From the NCBI GenBank assembly GCA_030431355.1, contig JAUIJG010000126.1, positions 1 to 12,669 of the forward strand: a DNA stretch of 12,669 bases. The letters run 5' to 3'. The stretch comes from a bacterium (GTDB lineage Bacteria; Cyanobacteriota; Vampirovibrionia; Obscuribacterales; Obscuribacteraceae). Both the position numbers and the translations under genes were made by a program. Positions 12,582 through 12,669 of this stretch are shown piece by piece (position 1 is the first letter of the stretch; every line of letters starts with the position of its first letter). Below the pieces are notes generated by a model. The model was not told the origin of the DNA, did not search any database, and was given only the letters and a program-made list of their open reading frames with translations.

Positions 12582-12669
12582 CGATGCTGAAGAGAGAGAC
12601 GGTAAAAATCCCCGTTTAATCTTTAATGGGAAGATCCCCATGGAGATCGGCGGACCGTAGATATATTGT

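Noticed and set aside
12616..12669. Minus-strand open frame from the window edge to TAA at 12616-12618 (17 codons), possible tail of a convergent gene
   Set aside because: Too short to support; no motif and no way to see the rest of the frame.
1..12669. Mobile element, CRISPR array, tRNA or rRNA
   Set aside because: No transposase or integrase frames, no regularly spaced repeats and no tRNA-like or rRNA-like stretches were seen on either strand.

Overview
The window is bacterial chromosome: dense, intron-free coding, Shine-Dalgarno sites before most genes and sigma70-like promoters. It carries 11 well-supported or plausible genes, 10 of them on the minus strand, plus one plus-strand gene at the right end. 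The phosphoketolase, SSS symporter, DUF202 protein and a multi-domain REC/HPt/GGDEF-like hybrid would fit a Cyanobacteriota/Melainabacteria-type or similar environmental bacterium. That assignment is inference; there is no rRNA or marker gene to confirm it. No mobile element, CRISPR array, tRNA or rRNA was seen.

Layout, left to right. (a) 1-1168 (-) is the N-terminal half of a phosphoketolase (xfp) that runs off the left edge, preceded by a 338-bp intergenic region with a GC hairpin in its probable leader. (b) 1507-4164 (-) is a run of four genes read right to left: PutP-like sodium/solute symporter, ATP-binding universal stress protein, small exported CxxC protein, small winged-helix protein. 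Gaps are 44, 87 and 25 bp, so this could be one transcript. (c) 4165-5597 is a gene-poor stretch with two small unrecognised genes. It holds a terminator-like hairpin and a strong minus-strand promoter. About 260 nt of structured leader, with a 17-codon ORF, follow that promoter ahead of the 95-aa protein. (d) 5598-11038 (-) is a four-gene signalling cassette behind one good promoter: single-domain response regulator, second single-domain response regulator, CHASE3-GAF-PAS histidine kinase, then a 699-aa hybrid with REC-HPt-REC(degenerate)-REC-GGDEF(degenerate). (e) 11217-11648 (-) is a DUF202 membrane protein with its own promoter. (f) 12066-12560 (+) is an exported thioredoxin-fold protein that has lost the first active-site cysteine.

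How the genes may work together: the signalling cassette contains all the parts of a multi-step phosphorelay (sensor kinase, four receivers with an intact phospho-acceptor Asp and Lys, one HPt histidine) but no DNA-binding output domain and no active diguanylate cyclase. Its output is therefore probably protein-protein interaction or a regulator encoded elsewhere. The symporter and stress protein probably form a nutrient-uptake and stress unit. The most interesting places for follow-up are the signalling cassette with its two decayed domains, the structured leader at 4752-5010, the symporter's altered cation-site region, and the mono-cysteine thioredoxin-like protein.
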